Source: Sorex araneus
Lineage: Eukaryota; Chordata; Mammalia; Eulipotyphla; Soricidae
Direction: 5' to 3'
NCBI RefSeq assembly: GCF_027595985.1
Contig: NC_073305.1
Location: forward strand, 87,414,626-87,478,625
Length of the DNA: 64,000 bases
Positions 1-11,289 of the stretch are shown here, piece by piece. Under the pieces are notes generated by a model. That model was given only the letters and a program-made list of their open reading frames with translations. It ran no database searches and was not told the DNA's origin. Every line of letters starts with the position of its first letter. The stretch's first letter is position 1. Made by a program: the position numbers and the translations under genes.

Positions 1-210
1 CAGCTGATTGTCCATCACTTTTTGTCAATCCTAGGAAGCAAGCACACAGCTGTTTATTATAACATGCTTAGAATTTCAAAAGAAATTCGTTTTTTTTAAC
101 CAGAAATAAAACTAAATATCCATTAATGGGAGGCAGCTAAAAATATGAGTGTTGCAATGTGATAATATATGTAGAAAGCCTTAGAGATTCATTAAAAAAT
201 GTTAAGATAG

Positions 211-310
211 TCAGGGATGTGGCTCACGTAGTAGAGTACATGCTTTACATGTACAAAGTTTTGGGTTTATAATTCCCAGCTTTGTATGATCCTCCCGAGC
301 ACCACTGGAT
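211..310 (+). mobile_element. Degenerate tRNA-derived SINE
   Basis: A tRNA-like region with a decayed A-box-like stretch near 228-242 and a B-box-like stretch near 265-275, followed by a weakly recognisable SINE body. It is too diverged to subtype. Confidence 0.5.
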
Positions 311-575
311 ATGAATTCTACAACTAAAGATAATGAAATTACTAGTACTAGTATACCAATACGGTAAAGTGTCAGGGTATAAAACACAATATACGAAATC
401 TGGTCACAATTGCTACATGCAAACAACAAATTCAAAGAGAAAGAAATCAAGAAGATAATCTCATTTACAATTGCATCATAAAAAAGTAAACTGTGATAAG
501 AAGAAAAACATGTCCCTGGAATTAAAGTCAGCAAACATTGGTGAGCAGAACTGGCTTGAGATTATAGAAAGAAGA

Positions 576-630
576 CTACTAAGGGAAGAGAAAGAGAGAG
601 GAGGAGGAGGAGAAAGAAGAGGAGGTCTGG
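576..630. repeat. Purine-rich low-complexity stretch
   Basis: An almost uninterrupted G/A run with GAG and GGA units. Short open frames across it are compositional artefacts. Confidence 0.6.
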
Positions 631-831
631 AAGGAACAAATCTGGGCCCCTCTATGGTGTCGAGGAGAAGAGTCTGTATATATCTAAGTCACAACATTCA
701 ACACTACTGTATACATGGTGTACACCATGTATACAGTACTCCCAAACTATAAAACCAAACTTAAAAATGTAACTGTCAAGGACTCAGGTTGGGGGTGTTG
801 GGAGAGAATGTGGAGTAAAAAGCAAGGGATG

Positions 832-1010
832 CGGGACCAGAGTGATAGTTCAGTGGGGAGGGCATTTGCCTTGCACGCAGCCGACCTGGGTTTAATCCCC
901 GGCATCCCCTATGTCCCCCGATCACCACCAGGAGTAACTCCTGAATGTAGAGCCAGGAGTAACCCCTGAGCATCGCTGGGTATGACCCAACAACAAAACA
1001 AAACAAAAAA
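832..1010 (+). mobile_element. tRNA-derived SINE, type 1
   Basis: The tRNA-like head carries the box A region (GATAGTTCAGTGGGGAGGGC) and a B box with one change (GGTTTAATCCC). It is followed by the type 1 body and an A-rich CAAAA tail. Moderately diverged. Confidence 0.9.
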
Positions 1011-1286
1011 GTGAGGGATGGGGGAGAGGGACTGGTTGGATAGGGAGTGGGTGGAATAATTGTAAGTCTGAAAACCTACTGTATAACATGATAAATACAT
1101 TTTTAACTAATTAAAAATGTAGTAATAAAGGACTCAATAGTCAAATTAACAAATTAGCAAAAGCAAGGACCAGAGAAGTAGAACAAAAGTTCTTTGTCTT
1201 GTGTATGCTGACCCTCAATCACTGTCAGGATTAACTATCCTGAAGCTCAAGGAGTAGCCCTTGGATCCAAAACTAAAAACACAAAG

Positions 1287-1490
1287 GAGGGGTTGGAGTA
1301 ATAGTACAGCAGATAGGATGCTTGCCTTGCAAGCGGCTGACCTGGGTTCCATCCGTGGCACTCCTAGGTTCCCCAAGCCCTCCCAGGAAGGATCCCTTGA
1401 GTATAGAGCTAGGAGTAAACCCAGAGTACTGATAGGCAGGACCCCTCAAAAACAAAATAAACAAAATAAGAAGCAAGAAAAAAATAAAAC
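1287..1490 (+). mobile_element. Diverged SINE, type 1-like
   Basis: Head and body align to the type 1 SINE with many substitutions. The tail is a CAAAATAAA-type A-rich run that continues to about 1530. Confidence 0.75.
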
Positions 1491-1624
1491 AAACACAAAC
1501 AAAAATAAAACCCAAAACAAATTAGCCAAAAAACACATAGGAGGAGAAAGAGTTGTACACCAAACAGTGTAAGTTGCCGTTTAAAAAAATAGGGCACAAT
1601 CAGACAAGCAAGTTTTTTCTTGTT

Positions 1625-1815
1625 ACTTGGTTTTGGGGTGACACTGGACAGTGTTCAGGTGCTTCAGGGACCATGTGTGACTCAGTGCTCAAGGGTCACT
1701 CTTGGCAGTGCTGGGGGTGGGGGAAACAGGTCCTTGTGGTGCCCAAGATCCAACCCAGACATTCTGCATGCAGTGCTTGCACTCAGTTCACTAAGCTATT
1801 GCTCTGCTCCCAAGA
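1625..1815 (-). mobile_element. Diverged antisense SINE
   Basis: An antisense copy with recognisable order: degraded tail complement, GTGCTCA and CTCTTGGCAGTGCT body motifs, then the head complement ending in CTATTGCTCTGCTCCC. Confidence 0.7.
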
Positions 1816-1879
1816 AGACACAATCAAATGGAAAGAAATATTGGAAGAAGTTCATGGATTGGAAGAAGTAACAATAAAA

Positions 1880-3070
1880 TGGCAATCCTTCCCACGGCTC
1901 TGTACATAGTCAATGGAGTCCCTATAAAAATTCCAGAGGTATTCATCAAGGAAACAGGAAAATATATGAAAATTTGTGAAGAATTACAAAAGACCCTGAA
2001 GAGCAAAAGCAATCGTAAGAAAAATGAAGATGAGAGATACGATCCTCAGCTTTAAACTATACTGCAAAGCAATAATAATCAAACAGTGTGATAAAAACTG
2101 GAGTCAAAACAACTTTTCATTCTCCACTCCCCTCCCCTCCCTTTCCTTTCCCTCCCTTTCCCTCCTTTTCCCTCCCTTCTCTTTTCTTTTTCGTTGTGTT
2201 TTGCTTGGGGCTACACCCAACAGTGCTCAGGTCTCTGTGCTCGGGGATTACTCCTGGAGGGCCTTGGGTAACAATATATGCATGTGTGGCACTGGGGATC
2301 AAACCCAGACTGGCTGCATGCAAGGCAAGAAGAACTGAACAGACACTTTGCAAAGGCATTCAGATGGCTAATAGGCATATGAAAAAATTTTCCTTATCAC
2401 TTATCAGGGAAAAAAAAGCAATTCAAACCACTATATAATATTACCTTGCAACTGTGAGAATTGCCTACATCAAAATGTTGGAAACAAGAGCTGGTGAGTA
2501 TATAGTAAAAAGGAACACATATTTACTGTTGCCAGGAATTTAGATGGGTCCAGCCATGATGAAAACCGGTATAGAGATTTATTTTAAAATTAAAGATATA
2601 TTTATCATATTATCTAGAAATTCTATTCCTAGCTATCTAGCAAAGAACATATAATCATTAACTCAAAATGATGTATTCATACCCATATTTGTCGCAGTGC
2701 TATTTACAAGGGCAAGGTCTGGAAACAATCCAAGTGCCCAGTGACAGATGAATGGATAAAGAAGCTGTGGTATATATAGTGAAATAATACTCTGCTACAA
2801 GAAAAGATGAAGTCTCGCCTTTAATTATAATATGGGCATAACTGTAGGCTAACCAAAATCATCAGAAAAAGAATGGTAAGTACCAGGTGATCTCACTTAT
2901 GTGTATATTAAGAAACAAAGCAAGGAAACAGTGTCCAATAAAATGAATGTTTAGACTCTGGCCACAGAATTGTGGCTATTAAGTGGGGGAAGAGTAGAGA
3001 AAGGTCATATGGACAACATCCAGTAGGGATACTGGAACTTTGGTGGCGAGTGTGGTGTGGTAATATGGAG
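1880..3070 (+). mobile_element. Old L1 fragment (ORF2 C-terminus and 3' UTR)
   Basis: Sequence around 1985-2100 matches the conserved L1 ORF2 stretch encoding the finished-strand region of the C-terminal domain. 2340-2960 follows the L1 ORF2 end, including the conserved GATGAATGGATAAAGAAG block near 2745-2765 and the GATCTCACTTATGTGTATAT block near 2890. Many frameshifts; non-functional. It is interrupted by an antisense SINE at 2183-2330. Confidence 0.8.
2183..2330 (-). mobile_element. Antisense SINE nested in L1
   Basis: A pyrimidine-rich start (2130-2195) precedes the body complement with CAGTGCTCAGG and GGGGATTACTCCTGG, and a truncated head complement with ATGCAAGGCAAG. The L1 resumes immediately after, so the SINE is the younger insertion. 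Confidence 0.75.
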
Positions 3071-3089
3071 TCCCTGAGATGTAGACATT

Positions 3090-3225
3090 GGACTAGAAAA
3101 ATAGTTCAAAGGGCTGGACTGCATGCTTTGCATACAGGAACCCTGGGTTCAACCCCTGGCACTGTGTGGTCTCCCAAATACTGCTTGAAGCACCCCTGAG
3201 CACTTCTGAGTGTGGTCCAAATTTA
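3090..3225 (+). mobile_element. Diverged SINE
   Basis: A tRNA-like head with B box GGTTCAACCCC near 3148 and a shortened body ending in GAGTGTGGTCC. No clear A tail remains. Confidence 0.7.
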
Positions 3226-3610
3226 TATAAACATTTACACGCTTGTAAGCCAATGTTGCCCTAACAAAAAATGAAACAAATGGATGTGGTCATATTGTAA
3301 TACCATTCCAAAAAAAGAAGGAAGCACTAAAGATTACTCCGTAAGTATTCAGAGGCCTAGATATCCTTGTAATTCTGTTAAATAAAAATAGTAAATTACA
3401 AAATATTATGTTTAGACTGGAACTCCTTATGTCTTCAAAACATAAAATGAAACTAAATTTGTGTTAAGTATATATCTTTTCCGAACATAAATGTATTGAG
3501 GAAAGTTCTGGAAAGATGTATATTAGTAAGAGGGGTTTCCTCCAGAGAGGAGAACAGAATGAGGCGAGCAAACTGGAAAGTGCAGTTTTATTTATAAAAT
3601 TTAACATATC

Positions 3611-3790
3611 AGGGGCTGGAATGATAGCACCGCAGGTAGGGTGTTTGCCTTGCATGCAGCCGACCCGGGTTCAATTCCCAGCATCCCATATGGTCTCCCG
3701 AGCACTGCCAAGAGTAATTCCTGAGTAAATGAGCCAGGAGTAACTCCTGTGCATCACTGGGTGTGACCCCAAAAGCAAAAAAAAAAAGCA
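3611..3790 (+). mobile_element. tRNA-derived SINE, type 1
   Basis: A near-full-length copy. The B box is GGTTCAATTCC near 3668, the body is intact, and it ends in CCCAAAAGC plus an A run. The body carries a CATGAGCC-like variant (AATGAGCC). Confidence 0.92.
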
Positions 3791-3942
3791 AACATGTTAT
3801 GTAACAATAAATTGTGACAATTAGAAAATAAATTTTAATATAATTTTAAAAAGCAGGTGTTTGGTTAGTCACACAAGAATTCCCCTTAGAGAGCCTCCAA
3901 ATTAGTGAGGGAAAAGCCAAAAAAGTTCTTAAAGAAATTTCA

Positions 3943-4410
3943 ACTTCTTGCAAGCACAGGATGATCTCACTTATCTGTGGTATATAGACTACTGGATGAA
4001 GAAATGTATTGTAATAAAAGAGGAGACCTAAGCCACCCTTGACCACAGTGTTTAGAGAGGAGAAAGGCAGAGAAAGAAAGAAATCTGGATGGGAGGGGGC
4101 GGGGAGAAGAGAATGAGAAGTAATAGATAAACCGCCATCAGGGCTTCAGTTATTCCAGTGACATGGGTGAGTGGTATTGGTATGCATCCGAAACACGAAA
4201 CACGACTCAACAAAACTGAAAATATCAGATCTAAGCTGCCACCACTGAAATACTGTAATGTGCCTGTCAAGTTGACAGGCAAGGATGGGTTGGAGTTTGG
4301 GGTGGGGAGGGAATACAGAACACTGGTGGAGGGAGTTGATACTGGTGGTGAGACTGGTGTTGAAATATCATATGCTTTATAATATAAAATATCAATAACT
4401 TTACAAATCA
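3943..4410 (+). mobile_element. L1 3' UTR fragment
   Basis: Starts with the ORF2 end block (GATGATCTCACTTATCTGTG) and continues into a G-rich 3' UTR with GGTGGAGGGAGT. It ends in AT-rich sequence. The same 3' UTR type recurs elsewhere in this window. Confidence 0.65.
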
Positions 4411-4450
4411 TATTTCTTTAGTAAAAAATTTTTTAAAAATTTAAATTTCT

Positions 4451-4615
4451 TGAGCCAGAGAGATAGTATAGGGGTTATGGTGTATCCCTTACACAGGATA
4501 ACTGATCTAATCCCCTGCACCACAATGGTTCCTTGAGTACCACTCGGAGTAATCTCTAAGTACAAAGTCAGGAGTAAACCCTGAGCACTGCAGGAGTGAT
4601 CCCAAAACAAAAACA
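4451..4615 (+). mobile_element. Diverged SINE
   Basis: Head starts GAGCCAGAGAGATAGTATAG. The body is recognisable through GAGTACCACTCGGAGTAA and the element ends in CCCAAAACAAAAAC. Confidence 0.75.
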
Positions 4616-4928
4616 ACAGAAAAGAAATTTAGATTTTCTAAAGAAGGACTTTCTTTAGTGTCAGTGTTTGGAAACTACAAGCTCATGCTTTCTATTCATT
4701 GATACTTAGAGAACATTAATTCAAAACAAAATGAAAGTGTGAAAGCTTTTTTATTGAAAACCTTTATTACGAAGACAAACTTCATGTATAACCTTAGGAG
4801 TAAACAAAGCACGTCTCACCTACCTACAAAATAAAGTGCAGATGAGCAAAATATACAGATGTATGTCTAATTTTCTAAGATTGGAGAAACTATTAATTGA
4901 AAGACTCTTTAAAAATACAAAAAATTCA

Positions 4929-5122
4929 GGGCTGGAGCAATAACACAGCGGGTAGGGTGTTTGCCTTGCACGCGGCCCGACCCGGGTTCGATTCCCAGCA
5001 TCCCATATGGTCTCCTGAGCACCGCCAGGGGTAATTCCTGAGTGCAGAGCCAGGAGTGACCCCTGTGCATCGCCAGGTGTGACCCAAAAAGCAAAAAAAT
5101 AAATAAATAAAAATTGAAAAAA
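4929..5122 (+). mobile_element. SINE type 1 with intact target-site duplication
   Basis: A young-looking copy with consensus B box GGTTCGATTCC and an A-rich tail containing AAAT units. A direct repeat of TAAAAATACAAAAAATTCA flanks it at 4910-4928 and 5123-5141, marking L1-type retroposition. Confidence 0.95.
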
Positions 5123-5220
5123 TAAAAATACAAAAAATTCAACTGCAGCAGAGAAGCATTACAGAGCTTAAACATTCAAAATCGATATGACAAAAACTTC
5201 TTTTAGAAATATGCAAGCAG

Positions 5221-5930
5221 GCCAAATGATCTCGTCATCGGCCACCCTCCATATTCCATGGCTGCCTCTCCCGGAAGGGAGCATAAAATGAGGCCCCCAA
5301 AACCATGCTACCAGACTCCGCACCAGGCTGTTTTCACTCAGGGTGCCCCAGAGGGGGGCGGGTCAGAGCCCTCCTCACCCCAAGACCCAGCCCTGGCAGC
5401 CGACCTCCACAACCCAACTGCCACCACGCTCCAGCTCTCTCCCCCCGGGCTCATGCCGAGGCTCACATATGAGTGAACAGATTCCTAATACTTCATAAGA
5501 CACTCCCTACTCATTCTCCGTAGTTACCACACCATATTTGAAGGGGTTCAGACAGTAGGCAATAAATCATGCATAGATATATGCATATATACAAATTTTC
5601 AGATATATATACCAAAGCTCACATCACCCAAACTTTAACACCATGTCAGTGATATCCTATAGAGTGCCTTAATGGCTCCTGCAAAAATAGAACAATCTTC
5701 ACACTGTTTCCTATATGAACACTGTTTTGTAAGCGTGTTCAACAGTTCTTCATAACAGATAATACAAAATTTATTCTTTCGGTTGTGTTTTGGGACAAGA
5801 ATTGTTGTTTGGGATGGAAACATCCCGAATTTGGTGGTGGGAAGGTGTAATGGTGGTGGGATTGGTGTTTGAATATTGAATGTAATTAAATATTGTGAAC
5901 TAACTTATAAAATAAAAAAATTTAAAAAAA
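5221..5930 (+). mobile_element. Unclassified ~0.7 kb retroposon, longer copy
   Basis: The element is flanked by an imperfect target duplication (AGAAATATGCAAGCAG at 5205-5220; the right copy at 5931-5950 has a 4-bp expansion) and ends in an A-rich tail. It is GC-rich at the 5' side, AT-rich in the middle, and ends with a TGGTGGTGGGATTGGTGTTT motif near 5843. A second copy lies at 52063-52713. No open frame of note. I do not recognise the family; it may be non-autonomous and L1-mobilised. Confidence 0.8.
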
Positions 5931-6274
5931 AGAAATATGAAAGCAAGCAGAAATAAATGGATAAGTAGATGAACTTTCTGGATGAAAACTAGCTTTAGGA
6001 AGATATATCAATTGTTCTCAATTAATCAATAAGAATGAGGACCTGATGTTCCCCTTTTTGATCTCATCTTTTGCTCACTTCCTTTCTGCTATTCTCCAGC
6101 CTCTGGACACTGTGTACCTGGACCCCATTAGACACTCACCTGTTCCCAGACTTGGTTCTTTTTCTTCCTCTGCCTCAAGGCTTTCTCTTCCATGTACTTT
6201 AGACTTCTATGTCAAGTCTGTAAAATTATGATTACCCTCTCTTACAGGTATTACTTTGTTTTAATTTCTGATTT

Positions 6275-6392
6275 CTTTGGCCATACCTGGAAGTGCTGAG
6301 GGGACCATATGTGATGGTCCCCAGAGTCATGACAAAGGGAGCCACAGGCAAGATAAGAACCTTATATACTGTACTATCTCTCTAGCCCAGAT
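6275..6392 (-). mobile_element. Diverged antisense SINE
   Basis: The body complement is largely deleted. The head complement ends in TACTGTACTATCTCTCTAGC. Confidence 0.65.
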
Positions 6393-6422
6393 TTCAGTTT
6401 TTATTTATTAAAGATAAAATAT

Positions 6423-6550
6423 GAGGCCAATGCTGATAGTACAACAGGTAGGTTTCATTCCTGGCACCCCAGATGGTCCCCTGAGCACAGCCAGGAGTAA
6501 TTCCTGAGTACAGAACCAGGAATAACCCCTAAACATCGCCCAGTGATTTT
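6423..6550 (+). mobile_element. SINE with internal head deletion
   Basis: The A-box region GATAGTACAACAGGTAGG runs directly into the B-box-like TTTCATTCC, so about 40 bases of the head are missing. The body is clear through GCCAGGAGTAATTCCTGAG. Confidence 0.75.
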
Positions 6551-7489
6551 AAGATAAAATACACATAATTATTAGTTTTTTGTTTATTTGTTTTGTTTTT
6601 TTTACTGTTAAGAAACACTCAATTCTGATCTGCCCTCCACAACCACAAGCAAGAGAGACTGGATTGGTTTTTGGGGTACCCTGTGTAAGTGGACATGGGA
6701 GACCAGGGTTTTCAGTACAATAGTAAAAAACAAACAAAAAATCCAAGCAGCATTTGAGCTCACAGCTGAAACTAAGGACTAAGAGGTAGCTAGACTTGTT
6801 AAGAGAACCAGGATTTGGATCTTACTGGGATCTGAGATTGTATTCTGGCACCCCCTCATGCTTTCACACTTGCTCTTTGCTTCATATTTATTCTCTCCAC
6901 AAATTCCCATCTCTGTTCCCTAGAGTACATGATAGGCAAATGGACCATAACACCCATCGTCTCAGGTAACCTGTCCAGCCACATGGATGAAGAACAAACT
7001 GATTCTGGCTTGTGTTCTAAATCCCAAGAGAAGGCTCTGAATGACTTCGTCTGACTGATGCTTATCCTGGACCAATTGGCTGTGTCCAGGGAGTTTATTG
7101 TAAAAGTAAACTGCCCTGGGCAACCATATGAATAGAGAAGGGGACAATTCTTAACAAGGAGTGTGAGTAGAAAAAGCAATAGGTGTCTGCTACAACATGC
7201 AATTAACATTTTCAGGACTGTTATTGAAAATGCCAATACATAATTTTAAAGTGAAAATATATGAGCAGATAATGTGCTAAAGAGAAAAGAGAACTGTTTA
7301 GTGCATTTTAGAAAGGGCTTGACAAAATTGCTTTATGAAACAGTATAAAGCTGGGAAAAACATTTGCCATGATGTGGCAAAAGTTAATATTTTCCACATA
7401 TGAAAGCTTCATAATAATTGAAAGTTAAATACATTAACGTACCCCTGAAAAAGGCAAAGAATACAAAAAATTATTTGTGAAAGAATAAA
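6551..7489. other. Gene-free stretch
   Basis: Both strands show only short open frames. The longest, on the minus strand at 6856-7236, lacks any recognisable domain or splice context. I see no gene here. Confidence 0.5.
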
Positions 7490-7735
7490 AAGCTTAGAAA
7501 GATACTGATGTTTATAGATTAGGAGACTTAATATTATTAATATGCCAATATGGTAGACCCAAAGCAATCTACAGATTTAGTGCTTTTCCTATCAAATTCT
7601 CAATGGTGTATTTTTCAGAAATAAAAAACTTACTCTAAATTCATGTGGAATTTTACAGGATTCCAGGTATTCAACAAGTCTGAAGAAAAGAGAGCAAAGC
7701 TGGTCATCTTATATTTCATGATTTTAAAACCTATG

Positions 7736-7985
7736 GACTGGAGTGATAGCACAGCACACGGGGCATTTGCCTTGCACGAGCCTGACCAGGGTTCAATTCC
7801 TCTGCCCCTCTTGGAGAGCCCAGCAAGCTACAGAGCAAGAGTATCCCGCCCACATGGCAGAGCCTGGCAAGCTACCCGTGGCGTATTCAATATGCCAAAA
7901 ACAGTAACAAGTCTCACCATGGAGACATTACTGGTGCCCGCTTGAACAAACTGATGAACAATGGGACGACAGTGACTGTGACAGT
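7736..7985 (+). mobile_element. tRNA-derived SINE, type 2
   Basis: The head is the same tRNA-like module as type 1. After the B box it switches to a different body (CTCTTGGAGAGCCCAGCAAG, then TATTCAATATGCCAAAAACA) and ends in GACAGTGACTGTGACAGTGA rather than poly(A). Inserted in an L1. Confidence 0.9.
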
Positions 7986-8164
7986 GATTATAAGTCTACA
8001 GTAATCAAAACAGTCTGATATTTGTCTAAAGACAAACATACAGATTAATGGAATGGAATAGAGAACTCAGAAATAAATCATCATAATTATCATCAAAGAA
8101 CTTTCAGCAAGAGAGTCAAGATCATTCAAAGAGGAAGGGAATACTTTCCCCATAAGGTGAGTGG

Positions 8165-8285
8165 CACATGGGCCATGCCCAATGGTGCTCAGGATTTACT
8201 CCTGGTTTTGTGCTCAGAGGACCACATACAGTACCAAGGATTGAATCAGGATCCTGCCTGAAGAGGTTGCAAGAGGCAAGTATCT
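8165..8285 (-). mobile_element. Antisense SINE nested in L1
   Basis: Body complement (CCAATGGTGCTCAGGATTTA) and a partial head complement. The L1 continues on both sides. Confidence 0.7.
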
Positions 8286-8419
8286 TACTAAAAAGAGTAC
8301 TTTCAACAAATGATGCTCAAGAAACTGGATATCCATGTGCAAAATAATTTGCACGAATGAACTGTATAGGTAATAATAGTTAAGATCTTACATTTCTATG
8401 TTATTTGAAGAGGGAGACA

Positions 8420-8422
8420 GAG

Positions 8423-8472
<50 letters not shown>
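8420..8472. repeat. (AG)n microsatellite
   Basis: A nearly pure dinucleotide run of about 25 units, preceded by imperfect GA-rich sequence. Confidence 0.97.
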
Positions 8473-8474
<2 letters not shown>

Positions 8475-8737
8475 GAATTTGTAGATGCATTCAAATCTTA
8501 GATACACAATTCCGTTCTAAAAACTCTGGTGTTGACCCTAGAGTTTCAAAACTTATAGATACTTGGCTGGAGAACATAGCAAAAAAGGATTTGAATAAAG
8601 CAATCAATAAGATAAAAAGAGACAGTAAGTTGCAACTTTCAAAAGTAGCATCCATGAGGGAGAGTTAAAGTTGATTTACAGACAGAATTCATACAACGCT
8701 TTTACTCATAGTCCTGAGTGGAAATATTTCAAATTTG

Positions 8738-8832
8738 GTGGGGGGTTGGCTTTGGGGCCACATCTGGTGGTGTTCAGGGCTTCCCACATACAAAGCACGC
8801 ACACAACTGGTTGAGTTCTCTCTCTGGCCTAA
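8738..8832 (-). mobile_element. Antisense SINE fragment
   Basis: GGGGCCACATCTGGTGGTGTTCAG-type body complement joined to a truncated head complement ending in TCTCTCTGGCC. The middle is deleted. Confidence 0.65.
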
Positions 8833-8867
8833 AAATTTTGTAAAATTGTTAAAAAAAAAAAAGTCAA

Positions 8868-8950
8868 AGTTTTTTTTTATTGAATCACCACGAGATAGTT
8901 ACAAAGCTTTCATGATTGAGTTTCAGTCATACAATGATCAAAGAAAATTT
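8868..8950 (-). mobile_element. L1 3' end, antisense
   Basis: A poly(T) run followed by the reverse complement of the L1 3' terminus that also appears in sense at 23440-23596 (ATTGAATCACCACGAGATAG here). Confidence 0.75.
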
Positions 8951-9132
8951 TGTGACCTCTCCTACAGGCCTACTGACCTCCTTGGGAAGATGAAAAATAT
9001 GTTTGTTATGCTCGTTTATCACACTGGTGAAATATAAACATAAATACGATTTAAAAAGAAACAGCGAAAAATATCATGAGAGAGAAAAATCTGAAATGCA
9101 AAATGAAATTTCTGATAAAATATGAGCGATCC

Positions 9133-9320
9133 TGGGGCTTGAGAGATAGCACAGCAGGTAGGGAGTTTGCCTTGCACGCCGCCAACCTGGGTTCGATTCC
9201 CAGCATCCCATAGGGTCCCCCGAGCACTGCCAGGAGTAATTCCTGAGTGCATGAACCAGAAATAACCCCTGTATATCACTGGGTGTGACCCAAAAAGCAA
9301 AAAAAAAAAGAAAAGAAAAG
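9133..9320 (+). mobile_element. tRNA-derived SINE, type 1
   Basis: A full-length copy with consensus B box and an A-rich tail containing AAAAG units. The tail ends just before the solo LTR's left target duplication. Confidence 0.92.
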
Positions 9321-9330
9321 AGTGATTATG

Positions 9331-10623
9331 TGTGTAAGCACACAAAAAGGGCATGCCAGGCACTACACCGGGCACAGGGCAGAAGTGCTCTATTTCTCCC
9401 ACCGCCTGCGTTCGGTAGTCTCCAGCCACTTCCCCCACCCCGGGAAGGTTGATAGTGATGATGAGGCAGGTGAAGGAAGGAACGAGGACCAGGCTGGTTG
9501 GTCTCAATTGCAATTTATTCCATTCCCATCTCCATTCTCCTCTGATTCTCCTCCTGCTTCTTCTTCCCCCATGCTACTTCATTCTCCTTCTCGCTCTGGA
9601 TCTGGATCTCGATCCGGCTTCTCCAGATCTGGCACTGGAACTGACCCCCAGCCCACTCTTTCAGCCTAGTTAAATCCCCAAGAATGAGGGGTTGGGGCTT
9701 ACACATAGGTGTGGTCACAATCAATAGGGGTAAAATTCTTTCCCTCAGGGGATGCTTCTTCTAGGACAGATTCTCTTTCAGCAGGACGACCCACCCAAGA
9801 GCAGAGTCCCATGGGTGTTTCTCCTCTCCTTGTCTAACATATAAGCATTCATAATACCAATCATTTTGTATGGAGAAAGCAAGAGATGTATTAAACTTAT
9901 AGAATTGCTCTCCTGGGGTCATCTCGATCTCAGACTACAGTGCTCAGGCTAGATTAGTCTTTCCTATCCCTAGTAGGGTCCTAGTCTCATTGTTGCTTTT
10001 GGATCATGACAGCATTTGTCCATGACCAAGCTCTTAACTTATAGTTAAGCATTAGGCACTTTTGCAAGGCCCATCTCGATGCCAGGGTAGCACATAACTC
10101 ACCGCTTGCCCTGGGTCTGTCCTGTCCCTCGTCAGGACCCTGCTTTTGGGGTGTTAGGAAGTAAGGGCAGCTGAGGCTTAAGTCAAGAAAGCAGATGCCT
10201 GGGAGTGAATAATATTTGAAGCCAATTTAATCCCATGTTACAAAAGCATATTAACAACTGTCTTTCTTTGTCCATACAAAAAGGGCATTGCTTTAAAGTA
10301 AACTATTCAAAAGACATAAGGAGAGGAGAAAGGCAATATTAGCTTACAATACAAGTTCAGTGTCCTAGAAAGGTCTGACCTTAGAAATTAACAGAGTCTG
10401 GTTAGGGGGAAAAGCTGATTAACTGGTTGGGGAAGAGAGCATAGAAGGGGTTACAGATAGACAAAGAAACGGGAGCACTTTGATGGGTGTGACCCGATAT
10501 ACCTAAGATCTTTGTGGCAAGAACAGGACATACCAATGTTGTCTTAAAATGTTTAGAGATTATTACCAGATAACCCCAAAGTATTATGGTAAGGGAGAAA
10601 GGACAAACCAATGATATCCTACA
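9331..10623 (-). mobile_element. Solo LTR of an endogenous retrovirus
   Basis: The 1293-bp element has TG...CA termini and a perfect 6-bp direct repeat ATTATG at 9325-9330 and 10624-10629. On the minus strand an AATAAA poly(A) signal lies at 9514-9519, leaving about 180 bases of R-U5 at the low-coordinate end. No retroviral coding sequence is present. Six-base duplications are typical of class II (beta-like) retroviruses; that assignment is inference. A second LTR with homologous internal sequence lies at 33965-34911. Confidence 0.85.
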
Positions 10624-10646
10624 ATTATGCACATACAAACATGTAC

Positions 10647-10650
<4 letters not shown>

Positions 10651-10683
<33 letters not shown>
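10651..10683. repeat. (CA)n microsatellite
   Basis: An uninterrupted dinucleotide run of about 16 units, just outside the solo LTR. Confidence 0.97.
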
Positions 10684-10685
<2 letters not shown>

Positions 10686-11093
10686 ATAGCTTATGCGCAC
10701 ACAGTGAAACTATACAAATAACAATACAGAACATCTCCAAAAAGGGAGAAGGCTTTTTTATGCCCCTCCCCTACCAAACCCTTCTAAGAATGTTTTAGAA
10801 ATAATACGTAGTATTTGTAATGATGTTATGTGATGTGCATGTCCATATGTTATTAACAGAAGTATAATCAGTGAGTTGCCTTCTACAGCAATTTTTATAA
10901 TATTTTCAAGAGATAATAATGCTTTATTTTTTAATTAATAAATCAAACTTCTTGGAATCTAGCTTAAGAAATCATGTTTATGGTAATAAAACACTGATAT
11001 ACAATAATGCCCTTCATGGTAAAATGATACAAAAATAAAAAACTTAAGAAATATTGGTCAAAGGATGCACATTTTAATTAAATAAGAATAATG

Positions 11094-11279
11094 GGTCTGG
11101 AGCAATAGCAAAGTGGGTAGGGTGTTTGCCTTGCATGCAGCCGACCCTGGTTCGATTCCCAGCATCCCATATGGTCCTCTGAGCATCGCCAGGAGTAATT
11201 CCTGAGTGCATGAGCCAGGAATAACCCCTGTGCATCACCGGGTGTGACCCAAAAAGCAAAAAGCAAAAAAAACAAAAAA
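11094..11279 (+). mobile_element. SINE type 1 with target-site duplication
   Basis: A near-consensus copy. The duplication AAGAATAATG is at 11084-11093 and 11280-11289. Confidence 0.93.
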
Positions 11280-11289
11280 AAGAATAATG

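Larger units (their letters stand above)
7490..8370 (+). mobile_element. Old L1 ORF2 fragment, twice interrupted
   Basis: 7500-7735 follows the conserved L1 ORF2 stretch around CCCAAAGCAATCTACAGATT. The copy resumes at 7990-8160 (GTAATCAAAACAG and ATGGAATGGAATAGAGAA) and again at 8290-8370. The gaps are a type 2 SINE and an antisense SINE. Frames are broken throughout. Confidence 0.8.

Noticed and set aside
4929-5010. Functional tRNA genes suggested by A and B boxes
   Set aside because: They are SINE heads: followed by a SINE body, with target duplications, and lacking a paired tRNA cloverleaf.
9019-9513. 164-codon minus-strand frame
   Set aside because: It runs through a type 1 SINE and the LTR and has no domain.
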